Positions 14,949-16,323 of a stretch of 16,323 bases of DNA are shown one piece after another. Positions within the stretch are counted from its first letter, which is position 1; every line of letters starts with the position of its first letter. The position numbers and the translations under genes are program-made. The stretch is from F23-B02 sp963640555 (GTDB lineage Bacteria > Bacillota > Clostridia > Oscillospirales > Oscillospiraceae), in assembly GCA_963640555.1 (NCBI GenBank), contig CAVHZB010000045.1, forward strand, positions 1 through 16,323. Direction: 5' to 3'. The notes under the pieces are model-generated. The model was not told the DNA's origin. It made no database searches and saw only the letters and a list, made by a program, of their open reading frames with translations.

Positions 14949-15010
14949 AATAAAGTCTCCTTTCGTTTTGGTTTGCTTATCCAGGAGATCATATCCGAAA
15001 ATCAAGCGGA

Positions 15011-16323
15011 TTATTCGGCCTCTGCTTCGGGAGCCGCCTCAGGCGCCTCCTCGGCAGCGGACTCGATAACGATCTTGCTTGCCTTTTCCTTCTTGAACTC
15101 GTTTTTGATATACTCCTCGCCGAAGTACTGACGGATCTGATCTGCGGTCGCGCCGACAGTCTCGGCAGCACCCTTGATGTAATCCTCAAGCTCCTCGTCG
15201 GTGACCTCTATATTCTCGGCGGTGACGATAGCGTCAAGCAGCAGCTCCTGCTTTATCTGGTACTCTGCTGCGGGACGGATGGTAGCATTTATTGCTTCCT
15301 CGTCGAGACCCATCATCTTTTTTATGTCGTCGGTGCTCATCTTCGGGTCTGTAAGACCGAAGTTTGCCGCATAGCTGCGGATGAGCTCGTCGATCTTCTC
15401 CTCCATCATGCTCTCGGGGATCTCAACGGTCATGTTGTCGCATGCCTTGGTCATGATAGCGGTGCGCCACTTTGCATCCATCTGCTCCTGCATGACGCGC
15501 TCCATGTCCTTGCGTGTGTCTGCTCTGTACTCCTCAACGGTGTTGAACTCGGAGACATCCTGAACGAAATCATCGTCAAGCTCGGGGAGCTCGGTCATTG
15601 ACAGACCGTTGAGCTTTACCTTGAATACTACATCCTTACCTGCCATCTCAGGGGTATAATCATCGGGGAAGGTTATGTTTATATCCTTCTCATCGCCGAT
15701 ATTCATGCCGACTATCTGCTCCTCAAAGCCGGGAACAAAGGTGTTCGAGCCGAGCTCGAGCTCGTAGCCCTCTGCGCTGCCGCCGTCAAAGGCTGCGCCG
15801 TCGAGAGTGCCGACGAAGTCGATATCTGCGGTATCGCCCATCTGAGCCTCGCGCTCAAGGTCGATAACTCTGCCGTTGCGCTTGCGGACACCGTCGATCT
15901 GACCGTCAACATCCTCCTCGGTGATGATAAAGGTCTCCTTGACTGCGCTGAGGTTCTTGTACTCACCGAGAGTTACCTCGGGGTAGAGCTCTACATCAAA
16001 GGTGAGTGTAAGGACCTTCTCATCTGAAAGATCCATATTGGAAACACCGGGCTTACCAATTATGCGCAGACCGCAGTTATCGTAGCCGTGCTCGTATGCC
16101 GGAGCAATGAGGGAATCAATAGCATCCTGATAAAAAACATCGCTGCCGTACATGCCCTCAACGACTGCGCGGGGTGCCTTACCCTGTCTGAATCCGGGGA
16201 TGGAGATGCTGCCCTTATTCTTGTTAAATGCTTTAGTTACTGCCTCGTCAAATTCCTTTGCGTCAACCTCGACCTGAAAGCTGGCGGTCTTGGAGTCTTT
16301 CTTTTCTACGTTCTTGACTAACA
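15011..16323 (-). CDS. tig: Trigger factor, ribosome-bound chaperone/PPIase (cut at right edge)
   Basis: The frame stays open to the window edge and encodes 436 full codons. The last two bases (TG when read on the minus strand) are probably the end of the start codon, since LVKNVEK begins right after, as in clostridial trigger factors. So the gene is likely complete but for one base. The ribosome-docking signature GFRQGKAP lies at about residues 44-51. The FKBP-like prolyl isomerase domain spans about 150-245 (GDTADIDFVG, VPGFEEQIVGM, DYTPEMAGKDVVF), followed by the helical chaperone domain. An Ala/Glu-rich acidic tail ends the protein. An internal ATG at 16153 is not the start, since the essential signature precedes it. 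tig-clpP-clpX is a widely conserved order. Confidence 0.97.
   Translation of the reverse strand, partial: LVKNVEKKDSKTASFQVEVDAKEFDEAVTKAFNKNKGSISIPGFRQGKAPRAVVEGMYGSDVFYQDAIDSLIAPAYEHGYDNCGLRIIGKPGVSNMDLSDEKVLTLTFDVELYPEVTLGEYKNLSAVKETFIITEEDVDGQIDGVRKRNGRVIDLEREAQMGDTADIDFVGTLDGAAFDGGSAEGYELELGSNTFVPGFEEQIVGMNIGDEKDINITFPDDYTPEMAGKDVVFKVKLNGLSMTELPELDDDFVQDVSEFNTVEEYRADTRKDMERVMQEQMDAKWRTAIMTKACDNMTVEIPESMMEEKIDELIRSYAANFGLTDPKMSTDDIKKMMGLDEEAINATIRPAAEYQIKQELLLDAIVTAENIEVTDEELEDYIKGAAETVGATADQIRQYFGEEYIKNEFKKEKASKIVIESAAEEAPEAAPEAEAE

Noticed and set aside
14949..15005. TTG start at 15005 for ClpP
   Set aside because: The added 19 residues are not ClpP-like, and ATG 14948 has a strong AAAGGAGA ribosome site.
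14949..15010. Promoter or terminator in the tig-clpP gap
   Set aside because: No -35/-10 pair with suitable spacing and no stable stem was found; only the clpP ribosome site is clear.
1..16323. Defence island, prophage, IS element, CRISPR array, tRNA or riboswitch
   Set aside because: I scanned the gaps and both strands and saw no transposase, integrase, repeat-spacer pattern, tRNA-like fold or riboswitch core. The gene content is conserved core chromosome.

Overview
All sixteen genes in this window read leftward (minus strand). They are a compact stretch of core chromosome from a spore-forming clostridial Firmicute, most likely a gut Oscillospiraceae/Ruminococcaceae-type lineage. The grounds are the fused ispH-rpsA gene typical of Clostridia, the sporulation-linked genes (ytfJ/gerW, dacB) in a Bacillus-like scpA-scpB-...-dacB-...-rluB block, strong AGGAGG-type ribosome sites, and a base composition near 50% GC. 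The genus is inferred, not shown. No mobile element, CRISPR array, tRNA or rRNA is visible, and no gap exceeds about 160 bases.

In transcription order (right to left), the window opens with a proteostasis block: trigger factor (tig, cut by the right edge by about one base), clpP, clpX and lon. Strong hairpins sit between clpP and clpX and between clpX and lon; the second is a good intrinsic terminator or attenuator. Next come ysxC (ribosome-assembly GTPase), a site-2 type M50 membrane protease, scpA and scpB (chromosome condensation), a DUF2953 membrane protein, ytfJ (gerW), dacB (D-Ala-D-Ala carboxypeptidase) and rluB (rRNA pseudouridine synthase). Most of these neighbours overlap or lie within about 12 bases of each other. 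The exception is dacB, which follows a 54-base gap holding a hairpin that buries its Shine-Dalgarno sequence.

After rluB there is a 154-base gap with a GC-rich hairpin, a plausible promoter and short GCAAT repeats. This starts a second unit: a MurR/RpiR-type regulator, a BaiN/HI0933-type flavoprotein, cmk (CMP kinase) and the ispH-rpsA fusion. These four are joined by a 4-base overlap, a 12-base gap and a 1-base overlap.

I do not see an obviously new multi-gene system. The observations most worth following up are regulatory or architectural: a strong Shine-Dalgarno sequence and ATG inside the ispH-rpsA fusion, placed to make free ribosomal protein S1; the RBS-sequestering hairpin before dacB; the attenuator-like hairpins in clpP-clpX-lon; the absence of spmA-spmB between dacB and rluB; and a SIS-domain regulator with no sugar genes heading an isoprenoid/translation operon.
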